Shown here piece after piece: positions 18,161 to 26,807 of a DNA stretch of 64,000 bases. Each line of letters starts with the position of its first letter. Positions within the stretch are counted from its first letter, which is position 1. Origin of the DNA: Alphaproteobacteria bacterium UBA2966 (GTDB lineage: Bacteria; Pseudomonadota; Alphaproteobacteria; UBA2966); contig DEBC01000044.1 of assembly GCA_002348365.1 (NCBI GenBank), positions 1-64,000 of the forward strand, given 5' to 3'. A program made the position numbers and the translations under genes. The notes beneath the pieces were generated by a model, which saw only the letters and a list, made by a program, of their open reading frames with translations, ran no database searches and was not told the DNA's origin.

Positions 18161-19351
18161 ATGAGTGGTCCGCTCGACGGCATACGCGTCATCGATCTGA
18201 CGACGGTCCTTCTCGGACCGTTCGCTACCCAGATTCTGGGCGACATGGGCGCTGACGTGATCAAGGTCGAAGCACCCAGTGGTGACCCCATGCGAGGTCT
18301 CGGGCCCAAACGGTCCGACGGGATGGGCCCGGTGTTCCTCAACAGCAACCGCAACAAACGCAGCCTTGTTCTCGACCTGAAGGCCGACAAGGGCCGTGAC
18401 GCCATGCTCAAACTGGTGGAGACGGCCGACGTATTCTTCCACAACATGCGACCGCGAGGTGTCCGTAGTCTCGGGCTTGCCTATGACGACGTACGCCAAG
18501 TCAATCCACGCCTCATTTACTGCGGCGCGTACGGCTATCGGGAGGACGGGCCCTACGGCCACAAACCCGCCTACGACGACATGATTCAGGCGGCCTCGGG
18601 CCTTGCCATGCTGCAAGCGGAGGTCAGCGATCGACCCGCCTACGTGGCAAACGTCATCTGTGACAAGATCGTCGCCATGACGGCGGCGAGCGCGGTCTCC
18701 ATGGCACTGTTCCATCGCGAGCGCAACGGTGTCGGCCAGAATCTCCAGGTCCCGATGTTCGAGACCATGGTGAATTTCCTGCTGCCCGAACACTGGATGG
18801 GTATGACCTTCGAGCCGCCGCTGGGACCACCCGGCTATGAGCGCGTCCTGTCGCAATCACGCCGGCCCTACAAGACGAAAGACGGGTATGTCGCTGCATT
18901 GCCCTATTCAGACCGCCAGTGGGAGGCCTTTTTCCGGCTGGTCGACCGTGAAGAATTGTTACAGGACGCCCGATTCAGCACCCTCGACGAACGGGTGAAT
19001 CATATCGAGGATCTCTACGGTGAACTGGCCGATATCCTTGCCACGCGAGACACCGCAGAGTGGATGGAGCTGTTGGACGAGGCACAGATTCCGGTGATGG
19101 CGGTCAATTCGATTGATGACCTCGCCAGCGATCCCCATCTCGTTGAAACCGGCTTCTGGAACATGATGGAGCACCCGACTGAAGGCGCCCTGCGCCTGCC
19201 GGGAATCCCCGTGGATTTCTCCGAATCTCCCGGAGAGGTGCGCCTGCCGCCACCGCGCCTTGGTGAGCATACAGCCGAAGTCCTTGGAGAAGCGGGGCTT
19301 TCCGAAACAGAGATCGGCGAACTCTTGAACAGTGGCGTCGCAGCTGCCTGA
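18161..19351 (+). CDS. CaiB/BaiF (class III) CoA transferase
   Basis: 396 aa, the usual class III length. The N-terminus reads GIRVIDLTTVLLGPFATQIL and ADVIKVEAP, with the catalytic-aspartate segment KPAYDDMIQAASGL (D139 likely forms the aspartyl-CoA adduct). The C-terminal LPGIPVDFSESPGEVRLPPP and GEHTAEVL complete the family pattern. These enzymes move CoA between carboxylic acids, activating a substrate without ATP. Paired with the acyl-CoA dehydrogenase just upstream, it suggests activation and oxidation of a carnitine-, succinate- or alkyl-acid-like compound. Substrate not determined. Confidence 0.92.
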   Translation: MSGPLDGIRVIDLTTVLLGPFATQILGDMGADVIKVEAPSGDPMRGLGPKRSDGMGPVFLNSNRNKRSLVLDLKADKGRDAMLKLVETADVFFHNMRPRGVRSLGLAYDDVRQVNPRLIYCGAYGYREDGPYGHKPAYDDMIQAASGLAMLQAEVSDRPAYVANVICDKIVAMTAASAVSMALFHRERNGVGQNLQVPMFETMVNFLLPEHWMGMTFEPPLGPPGYERVLSQSRRPYKTKDGYVAALPYSDRQWEAFFRLVDREELLQDARFSTLDERVNHIEDLYGELADILATRDTAEWMELLDEAQIPVMAVNSIDDLASDPHLVETGFWNMMEHPTEGALRLPGIPVDFSESPGEVRLPPPRLGEHTAEVLGEAGLSETEIGELLNSGVAAA

Positions 19352-19402
19352 CCTACAACTCGGTCGAATCGCTACCAGCGGCAACCAAGGATGCGCTGAA
19401 AT

Positions 19403-19939
19403 TCAATCCTTCACGGTCACGACGTAATCCGACGCCGTCTTCAACTCTGGATCGAAGCGTGTTCGCCCCGTGTAGTTGATGTGCATGCCATAGGTATGAA
19501 GCGACAGTGTCGTGCGTTCGCCATCGTTCCGTACCGTATGGATGTCGTCACCGAGGAACGACGACATCGTGTCGACCGTGAGTTTCCGCTCACCAACGCG
19601 CTTTAGGTCTGCGAACCCCGGTTTCGAACCATCATCGAGACGTTCCCTCAGAAACTCGCTTTCCTCACCGTCGAGCCCGACAACCACACCCCACGTCTTG
19701 TGATTGTGCGCCGGCGTCCCGCGGCCCGGTAGCCAGGAGAACAAGAACACCGGAAGGCTGTGATCTTCTTCTTCATGGAGCAGATGCAGACCGAAGCCCT
19801 GATTCGGATCACATTCGTAGTGCTCGTCCTGGATCCAGCCCGGGGTCGTCGAGATCGTCCTGGCCAATCTCATAATGTGAGGCTCCAGCAATTTGACGAT
19901 TCGGCGCTCGTCGGTCTCCTTGCGCGCGATCCGGCGCAA
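19403..19939 (-). CDS. Cysteine-dioxygenase-like cupin (N-terminus interrupted)
   Basis: 178 aa from a TTG at 19939. The cupin motif is visible as TPAHNHKTWGVVVGLDGEESE (HxH...E), with the third metal ligand in GDDIHTVRN, matching the cysteine dioxygenase type I family. These Fe(II) thiol dioxygenases oxidise cysteine, 3-mercaptopropionate or related thiols. In the same frame upstream lies ATG-AGC-ACC-TAA (19975-19964) behind a GGGAGAG ribosome-binding sequence, then DVPEFVEDLRRIA continuing into this protein. A single base change at codon 4 (for instance GAA to TAA) would explain it. The gene is therefore either started at the TTG or is newly disabled. It lies downstream of the TauD-like gene. 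Confidence 0.72.
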   Translation of the reverse strand: MRRIARKETDERRIVKLLEPHIMRLARTISTTPGWIQDEHYECDPNQGFGLHLLHEEEDHSLPVFLFSWLPGRGTPAHNHKTWGVVVGLDGEESEFLRERLDDGSKPGFADLKRVGERKLTVDTMSSFLGDDIHTVRNDGERTTLSLHTYGMHINYTGRTRFDPELKTASDYVVTVKD

Positions 19940-20023
19940 GTCTTCGACAAATTCCGGGACATCTTAGGTGCTCATGTTGCTCTCCCCCAATTGTGCCGGA
20001 GACCGACACCGACACGAAATCGG

Positions 20024-20854
20024 TCAGACAGGCCGATCGCCCTGGACCGTAAACCGGTATCCGTGTCGGACCTCGGGGTAATAATCGAACATGGCGTAGT
20101 GTTGAGCACAGCGGTTGTCCCAAAACGCGACCGAGTTCTCCCGCCAGTTGAAACGGCAATGATACTTTGGTTGGCGAATATGCTCGTAGAGCATTCCGAG
20201 AATCGCTTCGCTTTCCCTCGAAGTCATGCCTTTCAGGTGCGACGTGAAAATCTCGTTCACAAACAGCGCCCTGCGCCCCGTCACCGGATGGGTACGCACG
20301 ACGGGATGCTCTGCAACGGGCGGTGTCTCGTCGCGTCGCTGGGGGCGCTGCTCCTGCCGGCCGTCATAGGCCTTTTCCGCGCTGTGCACCGCAGTGAGCC
20401 CGAGAAGGAACTGCTGCATGGTCCCCGACAGGTCCTCATAAGCTGCGTACATACTGGCAAACAGCGTATCGCCGCCGGTCTTCGGCGTTTCAGTCAGGTA
20501 AAGGATGCTGCCCATGGGCGGTTCGGGATCGCACGATACGTCGGAATGCCAGCCGCCGCTCCCCGCCGCGAATTTCGTGGTCTCGTCGGAACGGATGACC
20601 AGCAATTCAGGATGTCCGATGTCGTCCGATCCGAACATGGGGTGGATGTGCAGTTCACCAAAAAGACGGGCGAAGGCCTTGTTCTCGTCAATAGACATGC
20701 GCTGATCTCGAAAGAAGATGACCTGGTGCTCCATCAGGGCGTCATGAACCTCCTTGAAGGTCTGATTTCCCAACGGCTGCGACAGATCAACGCCACTGAT
20801 TTCTGCGCCGATACGCGGAGTCAGAGAATCTACCTGGATGGTTTCGTAGTTCAT
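20024..20854 (-). CDS. TauD/TfdA-family 2-oxoglutarate dioxygenase
   Basis: 276 aa from the ATG at 20854 (GGAGAAGAGAG upstream; starts MNYETIQVDSLTPRIGAEI). The frame extends to 20962 but that extra sequence is not family-like. Fe(II) ligands H103-x-D105 are in GGWHSDVSCDPEPP, and the distal region HPVTGRRALFVNE and RHGYRFTVQGDRP supplies the third His environment and the 2-oxoglutarate-binding Arg. Members hydroxylate taurine, 2,4-D, sulfonates or related acids. It is upstream of the cysteine-dioxygenase-like cupin on the same strand and divergent from HyuA over about 180 bp, a likely shared promoter region. Confidence 0.9.
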   Translation of the reverse strand: MNYETIQVDSLTPRIGAEISGVDLSQPLGNQTFKEVHDALMEHQVIFFRDQRMSIDENKAFARLFGELHIHPMFGSDDIGHPELLVIRSDETTKFAAGSGGWHSDVSCDPEPPMGSILYLTETPKTGGDTLFASMYAAYEDLSGTMQQFLLGLTAVHSAEKAYDGRQEQRPQRRDETPPVAEHPVVRTHPVTGRRALFVNEIFTSHLKGMTSRESEAILGMLYEHIRQPKYHCRFNWRENSVAFWDNRCAQHYAMFDYYPEVRHGYRFTVQGDRPV

Positions 20855-21031
20855 CTCTCTCTTCTCCAGAACGCTCATGCAGTTTCGAGCAACCCGAAGC
20901 TTCCCGGGCGGGGACATATTACACGGTCTTGTCTGCTGAGGACCAAGCCGCAGGGTTAGCACTTCCCCCAGCCGCTGTGCTAAGGATTCCGCCTCTCACA
21001 AGCTCGTTTCCGAAGTCATAGGAATAAAGGC

Positions 21032-23068
21032 ATGGCCCACCTGATAGGTGTCGACGTCGGCGGCACAAATACAGACCTCGTGTTCGTTGACACCGAGGCA
21101 GGCGAACTGCGCGTCGCGAAAGTGCCCTCCACGCCGGCAAACCAAGCGGACGGGCTGATGCACGGCATCAACGTCCTGGGGATGCCGCTTGAGGATGTCG
21201 AGCTCCTCATCCACGGCACCACGGTGGCGACGAATGCGGTGATCGAACGCAAAGGCGCCCGATGCGGCCTGATAACAACTAAAGGGTTTCGGGATGTACT
21301 CGAAATGGGGCGGCGCGATCGACGGCAGGTCTATGGCCTTCATGGCGATTTTGAGCCCCTCATCGACCGCGTAGATCGACGCGAGGTCGACGAGCGCGTG
21401 AGCGCACAGGGTGAGCTTCTGACTCCCCTCGATCCGGAGGAGGTGAAAGCCGTCGCCAAGTCGCTCGCGGAGGACGGTTGTGAGGCCCTGGTCATTTCCT
21501 TCATGCACGCCTACGCGAACACCGAGAACGAAGAAGCCGCGGGCAATGCAGCCCGCGAGGTTTGGCCCAACGACTTCGTCGTGACCAGTTCCGAGGTATT
21601 ACCCGTGGTCCGGGAGTTCGAGCGGACCAGCACGGCGACCGTCAGCGGCTACGTGCAACCTCTGATTTCCCGATACCTCTCACGGCTGAGTGAACGTCTC
21701 AACGAAGGCGGCTACGACAAGGATTTTCTGGTCGTCCAGCTGAACGGCGGGGTGATGACGTCTTCGGTTGCCGCGCGGCTCGCATCCAACACAATCCTGT
21801 CGGGACCTGCTGCAGGAGTGACCGCAGGCGCCGCCATTGCCTCCGACATGGAAATCGAGAATGTCGTGTGTTGCGACATGGGCGGCACAAGTTTCGACGC
21901 CTGCATCATCCGCGGCGGCCAGCCTGTGACCGCCAATGAGAAGTATCTCGATTTTCGTATCGTACTCAGCCTGCCGATGCTCGACGTCGATGCCATCGGT
22001 GCCGGTGGCGGCAGCATTGCCCGAATCGATTCCTCCGGGATCATTGAAGTGGGTCCGGAAAGTGCCGGCGCCGACCCTGGCCCTGCCTGCGCCGGGCGTA
22101 GCGGCACCGAACCCACCGTCACGGATGCGAGCCTCGTGCTCGGTTACCTCGATCCCCAGGAGGCGATTGGCCGCGATGAAGGCGTCGGCATGGACGTCGA
22201 CCTCGCCCGCGCGGCGATTCAGGAGAAGATCGCGGGTCCGCTGGGCCTGGCCGTGGAGGACGCTGCGGAAGCCATCCTCACGGTTACGGGTGCCAAAATG
22301 GCAGGTCACGTCCGGAGGAATCTACTCGGCAAGGGGCTGGATCCCCGAGAATTCTCGGTGATCGCCTTTGGAGGCGCTGGGCCTGTACACGTCAACCGGA
22401 TCACGCGTGAGGTCGGCTTCAAATCCGCCATTGTCCCTGCATACCCGGGACTTACATCGGCATTGGGATGCGTTCTTGGACGCCTGCGCCATGATTTTCT
22501 GCGCACGGTCAACGTGCCATTGAGCACGCTCGATCCTGCTGCCCTGGACAAGATCTTTGCAGAGGAGGTTCAGAAGGGCCGAAGTCTGCTGGAGTCTGAA
22601 GGCGTTCCTGAAGACCGGATCACGGCGACGCTGGGGGCGGATATGTGTTACGCCGGGCAGGCCTATGTCATTCAAGTGACCTTCCCGACGGGAGAGGCGT
22701 TGACGAAGGACTCGATCAAGTCGGCGTTCGACGCCGCCTATCATGAACGTTTCGCAAATCTACTGCCCCATGCAGACGTGAAAATAATCAGCACGCGGGT
22801 GACCGTCGCAAGCACTGAGGATGTGCCATCCGTCGCTGATCTCACTTCCACGACCGCAACCACCGAGCCAACGGCAACGACCACACGCGCCTATTTCGGC
22901 GGTGCCTGGATCGATGCGGCGAAGTATCGACGGACAGAGCTTCCCGCCGGATTCCGCATCGATGGACCCGCACTGCTCACACAAGCGGACTCCACAACCT
23001 TGATTGAGCCAGGATTTTCCGCAACGGTACACCCGACCGGCAATCTTCTGATTGAGGCCATCTCGTAG
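21032..23068 (+). CDS. hyuA: Hydantoinase/oxoprolinase subunit A (HyuA)
   Basis: 678 aa, standard HyuA length. The N-terminal ATP-binding region is VDVGGTNTDLVFVD, with LIHGTTVATNAVIERKGA. The central acetone-carboxylase/oxoprolinase-type domain has CDMGGTSFDAC and IGAGGGSIARID, and the C-terminal IAFGGAGPVHVNR is typical. HyuA proteins pair with HyuB to hydrolyse N-methylhydantoin, 5-oxoproline or other cyclic amides using ATP. Here it precedes a truncated HyuB and two complete HyuBs on the same strand, so either HyuB could be its partner. AGGAATAAAGG precedes the ATG. The gene symbol is generic; the substrate is unknown. Confidence 0.93.
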   Translation: MAHLIGVDVGGTNTDLVFVDTEAGELRVAKVPSTPANQADGLMHGINVLGMPLEDVELLIHGTTVATNAVIERKGARCGLITTKGFRDVLEMGRRDRRQVYGLHGDFEPLIDRVDRREVDERVSAQGELLTPLDPEEVKAVAKSLAEDGCEALVISFMHAYANTENEEAAGNAAREVWPNDFVVTSSEVLPVVREFERTSTATVSGYVQPLISRYLSRLSERLNEGGYDKDFLVVQLNGGVMTSSVAARLASNTILSGPAAGVTAGAAIASDMEIENVVCCDMGGTSFDACIIRGGQPVTANEKYLDFRIVLSLPMLDVDAIGAGGGSIARIDSSGIIEVGPESAGADPGPACAGRSGTEPTVTDASLVLGYLDPQEAIGRDEGVGMDVDLARAAIQEKIAGPLGLAVEDAAEAILTVTGAKMAGHVRRNLLGKGLDPREFSVIAFGGAGPVHVNRITREVGFKSAIVPAYPGLTSALGCVLGRLRHDFLRTVNVPLSTLDPAALDKIFAEEVQKGRSLLESEGVPEDRITATLGADMCYAGQAYVIQVTFPTGEALTKDSIKSAFDAAYHERFANLLPHADVKIISTRVTVASTEDVPSVADLTSTTATTEPTATTTRAYFGGAWIDAAKYRRTELPAGFRIDGPALLTQADSTTLIEPGFSATVHPTGNLLIEAIS

Positions 23069-23076
23069 GTGTGACG

Positions 23077-23265
23077 ATGCGCAACATCGATCTCACGACA
23101 CTCGCGGTGATCCGCGGCGCCCTCGAACAGATCGCGGGTGAGATGGACACAGTGCTCTCCACAACCGCGATCTCTCCCGTGATATCAGATGCCTGGGATC
23201 GCGCCAGCGCAGCCGTGCGGGACATCCTGTTCCATGGCGCCGAACGCGTGCGCCAAACCTTGTGA
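23077..23265 (+). pseudogene. Truncated HyuB remnant
   Basis: 62 codons. Residues 1-42 (RNIDLTTLAVIRGALEQIAG onward to DAWDRAS) match the first part of both full HyuBs just downstream with only a few changes. Then homology stops and about 18 unrelated residues (AAVRDILFHGAERVRQTL) precede a stop. Most nucleotide differences from the two full copies are synonymous, which suggests the copy was under selection until a recent deletion. It starts 8 bp after hyuA at an ATG (a GTG lies 6 bp earlier). It is probably the left-over start of a third hyuB that once directly followed hyuA. Confidence 0.8.
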
Positions 23266-23344
23266 TGTGGAATGCTAGTCAGATACTGATGATCACCGAA
23301 CACACAGAAGGACCGCCGACTCAGGCGATCGCATAGAGGCCACC

Positions 23345-25006
23345 ATGCGCAATATCGACCCGACCACGCTCGCCGTCATCCGTGGCGCTCTCGAGCAAAT
23401 CGCCGACGAGATGGATACGGTGCTGTCCACCTCCGCGTTCTCTCCGATCATCTCCGATGCCTGGGACCGCGCCAGCGGCATCTTCCACCCGCAGACAGGC
23501 GAAGTGATCGTTCAAGGACAGACGGGTCTGCCGATCTTCATCGTTGTCATGCAGCACACGGTGCAGGAGGTGCTCAAGGATCATCCGCCTGAGACCATGA
23601 AGCCCGGCGACGTGTTCATCGTTAATGACCCCTATCGCGGTGGTACGCACACCATGGACGTCAAGTTCGTCCGCCCTTTCTTCCGCGACGGTGAACTCAA
23701 GGCATTGCTGGCAAATACGGGGCATTGGCCGGACGTCGGCAGCATGACGCCTGGCGGCTTCACGACCACGGCAACTGACGTCTACCAGGAAGGTTTCCGC
23801 GTACCGCCCGTAAAAATCTACGACGGTGGTGTATACAACCAGATCCTGGCAGATGTCATGTTTCACAACATGCGCGTGGCGCACGAACGCCGGGGCGACA
23901 TGGCGGCGCAGCTCAACTCTTTGGAAATGGGTGACAAGCGCCTGAATGAGTTTTTCGACCGCTTTGACGACGACACCATATTCGCCTGCATCGATGAGCT
24001 GAAGGATCGTTCCGAGAGGCTGATGCGCGATCGAATTTCTGAAATTCCTGACGGCACATACCAGTTCGTCGACCACATGGACTCTGATGGTCTCGACGAA
24101 GGCCGGCTCAGGTTCGATATCAAGATGATCGTCAAGGGAACGAACATCACATTCGACCTTTCGGGAAGTTCACCCGAATGCCGCGGGCCATTCAACAGCC
24201 CCTACAGCAATACGGTGACCGGAACAATGATCGCCGTAAAGCACGTGTTCTGGGAAATTCCCATCAACTCGGGTTGCTTTGAGCCATTTGACTGGATCAT
24301 TCCCGAGGGGACCATGCTCAACCCGCGGGAACCCCGACCGGTATCCGGCACGACGACGGAATCCTGCAACATGATTGTCAGCACAACACTCGGCGCACTC
24401 GCGAAAGCCATCCCCGGCCGCGTGCCGGCAGGATATTTCGCAACAGGATCAAACGTTTGCCTGGGCGGCACGCACCCGGACTATGGAGAGTACGCGACCC
24501 TGCTGCTGGTCGGCGGCGGTATGGGCGGTAATCCAGACGGTGACGGCCTGAACAATGGGTGCCCGGCGGTCGGCGGTTCGCGCAATGGTTCACTCGAAAT
24601 CACGGAACAATCGGTGCCCTTCATCTACACGAAGTACGGACTCCGCGATAGATCCGGGGGCGATGGTGAGTTTCGCGGTGGACTCGGTGTCGAAGCCTCT
24701 CTGCAACTCCGGGAAGGGGAAGGCTACCTGACCTTCCTCGGGGATCGGGGAACGACGGGCGCCTACGGTCTCGAAGGTGGCCAGCCGGGCGCCACTGCTG
24801 ATCACGTTTTCCATACAGGCGGCGAAACCTGGCAGGCGCCACACAAGACAAAAATTGACCGCGTCTATCTCAAGCCCGGCGACGGCATGACCGTCCGCAC
24901 ACCGGGCGGCGGCGGTTACGGTGACCCGGCCAATCGTACTTCGGATGCCCGTGCACACGATCTGCGCCGTGGCTATGTTGGATCGACAGCCGTAGCTGCC
25001 GAATAA
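23345..25006 (+). CDS. hyuB: Hydantoinase B/oxoprolinase family protein (HyuB), copy 1
   Basis: 553 aa. Begins MRNIDPTTLAVIRGALEQIA; family markers are FIVNDPYRGGTHTMDVKFV (residues near 97-115), LANTGHWPDVG, and the C-terminal SGGDGEFRGGLGVE and TPGGGGYGDPA. HyuB supplies the hydrolytic, metal-binding subunit that works with HyuA on cyclic amides such as hydantoins or 5-oxoproline. It lies downstream of hyuA and the truncated hyuB, 110 bp before a near-identical-length paralogue. The two copies share the great majority of residues, so they arose by tandem duplication. Confidence 0.93.
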   Translation: MRNIDPTTLAVIRGALEQIADEMDTVLSTSAFSPIISDAWDRASGIFHPQTGEVIVQGQTGLPIFIVVMQHTVQEVLKDHPPETMKPGDVFIVNDPYRGGTHTMDVKFVRPFFRDGELKALLANTGHWPDVGSMTPGGFTTTATDVYQEGFRVPPVKIYDGGVYNQILADVMFHNMRVAHERRGDMAAQLNSLEMGDKRLNEFFDRFDDDTIFACIDELKDRSERLMRDRISEIPDGTYQFVDHMDSDGLDEGRLRFDIKMIVKGTNITFDLSGSSPECRGPFNSPYSNTVTGTMIAVKHVFWEIPINSGCFEPFDWIIPEGTMLNPREPRPVSGTTTESCNMIVSTTLGALAKAIPGRVPAGYFATGSNVCLGGTHPDYGEYATLLLVGGGMGGNPDGDGLNNGCPAVGGSRNGSLEITEQSVPFIYTKYGLRDRSGGDGEFRGGLGVEASLQLREGEGYLTFLGDRGTTGAYGLEGGQPGATADHVFHTGGETWQAPHKTKIDRVYLKPGDGMTVRTPGGGGYGDPANRTSDARAHDLRRGYVGSTAVAAE

Positions 25007-25116
25007 CTCGGGGTATCTGTTACCCACGATAAGGTTTGGGCGGAAATGTTGATCGACAGTCCCGTCTTGGTGGCGGCATTACCAGCGGCGAATTGGCTTC
25101 TTGAGCCCATGGTTTC

Positions 25117-26787
25117 ATGACGGCTGACGGAAACATCGACCCGACCACCCTTGCGGTCATCCGCGGCGCGCTCGAACAGATCGCCGACGAGATGGACACA
25201 GCACTTTCCACGTCCGCGATTTCACCGGTGATATCCGACGCCTGGGACCGTGCCAGCGGCATTTACCATCCGCATACCGGCGAGGTGATCGTTCAGGGCC
25301 GAACGGGTGTTCCTATCTTCATCATCGTGATGCAGCACTCGGTCCAGGAAGTGTTGAAGGACTTTCCGCCGGAGAGCATGGCGCCGGGTGACGTGTTCAT
25401 CGTCAATGATCCGTACTGGGGCGGCACGCATACGCCAGACATCAAATTCGTTCATCCCTTCTTCCGCGACGGCAAGCTCAAGGCGCTTCTGGCGAACTCC
25501 GGGCATTGGCCTGACGTGGGCGGCATTACCTTCGGGGGTTTCACCACGACGGCAACCGACATCTATCAGGAAGGATTCAGGCTGCCACCGGTCAAAATCT
25601 ACGATCAGGGTGTCTATAACAAGACCCTCGCCGAGGTGGTGTTCTACAACATGTGCGTGTCGGATGACCGCCGAGGAGACATGGTGGCACAGCTCAATTC
25701 CCTGGAAATGGGTGCACAATGTCTCAACGAATTCTTTGACCGGTTCGATGACGACACCATCTTCGCCTGCATCGATGAACTCAAGAATCGCTCAGAACTA
25801 TTGATGCGGGAATACATCGCCGCAATCCCCAATGGCACTTATGAGTTCTGCGATTACATGGATTCGGACGGCGTCGACGAAGGCCGGCTGAAGATCGACG
25901 TCAAGATGATCGTCGATGGTTCCAATATCACTTTCGATTTGTCAGGCAGTTCACCGGAATGCCGTGGGCCCTTCAATAGTCCCTATAGCAACACGGTCAC
26001 CGGCACCATGATTGCCGTAAAGCACGTGTTCTGGGACGTTCCCATCAATTCCGGCTGCTTCGAGCCCTTCGACTGGATAATTCCCGAAGGGACGATGCTC
26101 AACCCCCGGCCGCCACGATCCGTCTCCGGCTGTTCCACGGAAACATGCTGTCGGATCGTCAGCACGGTTCTGGGCGCGTTTGCACAAGCCTTGCCGGGCC
26201 GCGTACCTGCCGATTACTTCACCACCGGGTCGAATGTCTGCCTCGGCGGCACCAGCCCGAACTATGGCGAGTACGCTAGTCTGCTCTTGTTCGGCGGAGG
26301 CTTGGGCGCCAATCCGGATGGGGACGGACTGAACAATGGCAACCCGGCGGTTGGCGGTGCACGCAACGGCTCCATCGAGATCACCGAACAGACGGTGCCA
26401 TTCCTGTTTACGAAGTACGCCCTGCGCGAAGGCTCTGGAGGCAATGGCGAGTATCGCGGCGGGCTCGGCGTCGAGACGCCGCTGCACATTCGTGAAGGCG
26501 AGTCTTATCTGACCTTCCTCGGCGATCGAGCGCATTCCGGTCCGTACGGGCTCGAAGGGGGAGGATCCAGAGCAACATCGGATCATGAGTTTCATATCGA
26601 CGGCAGGTACTTCCAGGCGCCGCACAAGAGCAAGATCGACAATCTCTATCTGAAGCCGGGTGATGGCGTGGTCGTCCGTACGTCGGGTGGTGGCGGCTAC
26701 GGTGATCCCGCTAAGCGATCGGAGAAAGCTCGGGCGACAGACATGCGACGCGGTTATCTCGGCCATGCTGCCGGCGCCGCAAACTAG
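25117..26787 (+). CDS. hyuB: Hydantoinase B/oxoprolinase family protein (HyuB), copy 2
   Basis: 556 aa, tandem paralogue of the HyuB ending at 25006 and aligned with it almost without gaps. Examples: the ND-pocket reads VNDPYWGGTHTPD in place of VNDPYRGGTHTMD, and GHWPDVGG is kept. C-terminal SGGNGEYRGGLGVE and SGGGGYGDPA close the family pattern. The shared residues include those around the predicted metal site, so both copies are likely active. Differences cluster in the middle and end, consistent with different substrate preference or simple drift. It ends 20 bp before the DMGDH-like gene, suggesting a joint transcript of hyuA, hyuB copies and that flavoprotein. Confidence 0.93.
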   Translation: MTADGNIDPTTLAVIRGALEQIADEMDTALSTSAISPVISDAWDRASGIYHPHTGEVIVQGRTGVPIFIIVMQHSVQEVLKDFPPESMAPGDVFIVNDPYWGGTHTPDIKFVHPFFRDGKLKALLANSGHWPDVGGITFGGFTTTATDIYQEGFRLPPVKIYDQGVYNKTLAEVVFYNMCVSDDRRGDMVAQLNSLEMGAQCLNEFFDRFDDDTIFACIDELKNRSELLMREYIAAIPNGTYEFCDYMDSDGVDEGRLKIDVKMIVDGSNITFDLSGSSPECRGPFNSPYSNTVTGTMIAVKHVFWDVPINSGCFEPFDWIIPEGTMLNPRPPRSVSGCSTETCCRIVSTVLGAFAQALPGRVPADYFTTGSNVCLGGTSPNYGEYASLLLFGGGLGANPDGDGLNNGNPAVGGARNGSIEITEQTVPFLFTKYALREGSGGNGEYRGGLGVETPLHIREGESYLTFLGDRAHSGPYGLEGGGSRATSDHEFHIDGRYFQAPHKSKIDNLYLKPGDGVVVRTSGGGGYGDPAKRSEKARATDMRRGYLGHAAGAAN

Positions 26788-26807
26788 GTAATACAGAGAG
26801 GACTCAC

